A stretch of DNA of 64,000 nt from Cystobasidium ongulense. Its lineage: Eukaryota > Basidiomycota > Cystobasidiomycetes > Cystobasidiales > Cystobasidiaceae. The notes under the pieces are model-generated. The model saw nothing but the letters and a program-made list of their open reading frames with translations, made no database searches and had not been told where the DNA came from. The stretch lies in the NCBI GenBank assembly GCA_022835595.1, contig BQUP01000007.1, positions 248,001 to 312,000 on the forward strand, given 5' to 3'. Positions 61,864 through 64,000 of the stretch are shown here, in pieces (position 1 is the first letter of the stretch; every line of letters starts with the position of its first letter). The translations under genes and the position numbers were made by a program.

Positions 61864-63826
61864 ATGGTTGCCCCCGCCACAAATGGTTCAAATGGCAGTG
61901 CCGCTATCCCCGAGGTCTGCAGAGCTGCAGTATGCGTCAACTCAGGTCCGGACTACAAACTTGAGCTACGAGAAGACTTCCCCGTACCAAAGGCTGGTCC
62001 CGGCGAACTTCTAGTGAAACTCAACGCTACAGGAATCTGTCTTTCCGACCATCATTATATGGAGGGTACGATACCGAATTCAAAATTAAAAGAGAGAAAA
62101 GACTGACTATAGTAAACATAGGTGACTGGGTTGCTGGCAAGATGACAGGAAGGATATCCTGTGTAGGTCATGAAGGAGCCGGTGAAGTTGTGGCGTTGGG
62201 CCAGGATGTCAATGCGAACAAGTGGAAGATCGGCCAAAGAGTTGGAATGAAGCCCATCTGGAGTATTTGGTAAGCCAAGGCTTCATCTACGCGATGACGG
62301 AAAAAAATAACTTGTTTACACGACCCTCGTCTTACAGCAACGAATGTTCATATTGTCGGTAAGGCCCATGTCTCTCATGAATAGGAAAAAAAGTCTGATT
62401 CAGTTCATGCACTCTTCCTCAGTGACGGTCGTGAGTCTAGACTGTATAAACTATTGGTCGTAAAATACTTACCCAGGCCTTGATAGACGAGACGCATTGC
62501 GAAGATCGACAGTGGGCAGCTTTCCATAAGGATGGTAGTTATGCAGAATATGTCGTCCTCAGTGCCAAGTACACGAACAAACTTCCGGATGGGTGAGTCA
62601 CTAGCAGTCGCATGCACCTGCTTTCTCTGACCAGAATGATTTCAGTGTTCCGGACGAGTATGCGGGGCCAGTCAGTAAGCATCCAGTTGCCCAGAACTTT
62701 TCTTCAGAGTATCTTGGCTGACTCACTTCATCTATAGTGTGCTCTGGCGCAACTGTGCTGGCTGCTCTGAAGGATTCGCACGCTAGAGCCGGCGAATGGT
62801 AAGCACTACCAGTGTACATAACCTATACTTGGCTGATGATAGATGATCAGGGTTGTCATCCCCGGAGCTGGGGGAGGTAAGTTCGCAGTTCTTTACAAGA
62901 GCTGCTCCGTGACAATTCCTCACAAACGTTTTCTTCCGCGACACCAGGAGTCGGTCACATGGCCGTGCAATACGCCAAAGCTATGGGACTCCGCGTTATC
63001 GCAATCGATACCGGTAGCAGCAAGAAGGAAATGTGCGAAAGACTGGGAGCCGAAGGTTGATAGTTTTAGCTTCATTGCTTCCAAAGCAGTTAAAGCTGAC
63101 TTCTTCTTGCGGTAATCTTGCAGCCTTCATTGACTTTAGAGAGACAAGCGATACTGCCGGGGAGGTCAAGCGCATCACTGGGAAAGGAGCACACGTAGTA
63201 AGCAAGGACGATTCGGCGATTAACGCAGCCCAACTGACATGTTTTGAAGGTCATCATCACTGGAGGAACCAAATCTGCCTATACAGGTACCTTGAAATTC
63301 TTGCGCAATGGAGGAACCGTCGTCGGCATTGGCCTTCCACCCAAAGAGACCGCTTTCTTCGGTGGTTATGCCGAGGAAATTATCAGGAATCGACTCACTG
63401 TCACAGGTATGGTCGTCTCCTATCATCTGATACTGGCTTATTGTACTGAAGATGCTATTCTACAGGCACGCTTGTAGGTACCTCGAATGATGTCGATGAG
63501 GCTTTGGACTTCGTGGCAAGAGGTGTGGTGGTTCCTCAGTGAGTATCGCTGCACTTGAGCATGATGCTGTGGTATTGAACTGATGTATTCTCTTCTTGTT
63601 CAGCGTCACTATCGTACGTGTAAGATCCGCTTGCTACGCTCTTCTGCTTGCTCACATGGTTGTCGTTCTACAGAAACCTTTCGAATTCTTCCCACAGGCT
63701 GTCAAAGACCTTGTGAGTACCTCATGAAAAGAGCAAATCCAATGGAAGAATTGAACTTACTCTTCACATTAGGTCGCGTCCAAGGTTGTCGGTCGCCTTG
63801 TAGTCCAATTCAGAGACCAGAAGTAA
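61864..63826 (+). CDS. zinc-containing alcohol dehydrogenase (AdhP/Adh1 type)
   Basis: This is a NAD(P)-dependent medium-chain dehydrogenase oxidising primary alcohols or reducing aldehydes. It starts [16 protein letters not shown] and has [37 protein letters not shown] (catalytic Cys), [18 protein letters not shown] (catalytic His-Glu), the structural zinc lobe C-x2-C-x2-C-x7-C (CNECSYCRDGHETHC), [50 protein letters not shown] (Rossmann motif), [26 protein letters not shown] and [11 protein letters not shown]. The zinc lobe is built from a 21-nt exon (62338-62358), an 8-nt exon (62423-62430) and the next exon (from 62487). About fifteen exons in all. The end [13 protein letters not shown] is normal for the family. 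Confidence 0.92.
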
Positions 63827-64000
63827 CCCAACTTTCTTCAGTGTTGGCATTTGCTGTATATAGTCAAAATTTATCTGCAGCTGTTAAGCAATGAAGATTG
63901 AAACTGTTATCCTGTATCTGGTGCTCTTGGAAGTCAGTCTGTGGAGTGTTCCGTGTTCAAGCTTGCATGCCTGCCAGTGCAAATGGACGGTATTGAACGA

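Overview
The window is nuclear DNA of a fungus, most likely a basidiomycete. Genes are dense (about 27 in 64 kb) on both strands and intron-rich. Introns are mostly 50-110 nt with GTNNGN donors, CTGAC/CTAAC-type branch points and (C/T)AG acceptors. The gene set is fungal: Ssd1, the UV-damage endonuclease Uve1, Hpc2, Vti1, an EI24-type membrane protein and quinate-permease-like transporters. I cannot name the species. No rRNA, tRNA, CRISPR array, intact transposon or virus-like element was seen.

Left part (1-29.4 kb), housekeeping. In order: TEL2 (3' part), an EI24-domain protein, DSK2/ubiquilin, prefoldin subunit 6, RVB2/reptin, CUS2 (Tat-SF1), a four-helix membrane protein, guanine deaminase, HPC2/ubinuclein, UVE1, an MFS sugar transporter, a Ser-rich single-pass membrane protein, VTI1 and RPT6. 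Several pairs share short divergent promoters: EI24/DSK2, PFD6/RVB2, VTI1/RPT6. TEL2, PFD6 and RVB2 lie within 8 kb and belong to the same chaperone network (R2TP/prefoldin-like and its TTT client adaptor).

Middle part (29.4-45.7 kb), more metabolic or accessory. Two tandem quinate-permease-like MFS transporters still share upstream sequence and flank a 55-bp-arm hairpin. After them come a PhzF-like protein, an Rpr2/Snm1-type RNase P/MRP subunit, a secreted lipase-3-like protein lacking the nucleophilic Ser, an old-yellow-enzyme oxidoreductase and an ACS-family (allantoate/nicotinate type) permease.

Right part (45.7-64 kb). SSD1 keeps the four RNB aspartates and several Cbk1 motifs. It is divergent from ZWF1 (glucose-6-phosphate dehydrogenase). 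Two unrecognised genes follow, then an S28 serine peptidase, and a lactonase-like metallo-beta-lactamase divergent from a zinc alcohol dehydrogenase.

The most striking theme is exon structure. Very small exons encode motif residues: 8 nt in the ADH structural zinc lobe, 13 nt plus 20 nt across the ZWF1 nucleotide-binding motif, five consecutive exons of 17-27 nt in guanine deaminase, and an ATG-only coding exon in RVB2. Many long genes also shift from GC-rich 5' coding sequence to AT-rich interiors. Splice models were derived by hand from reading frame, splice consensus and family motifs; no transcript data were available.
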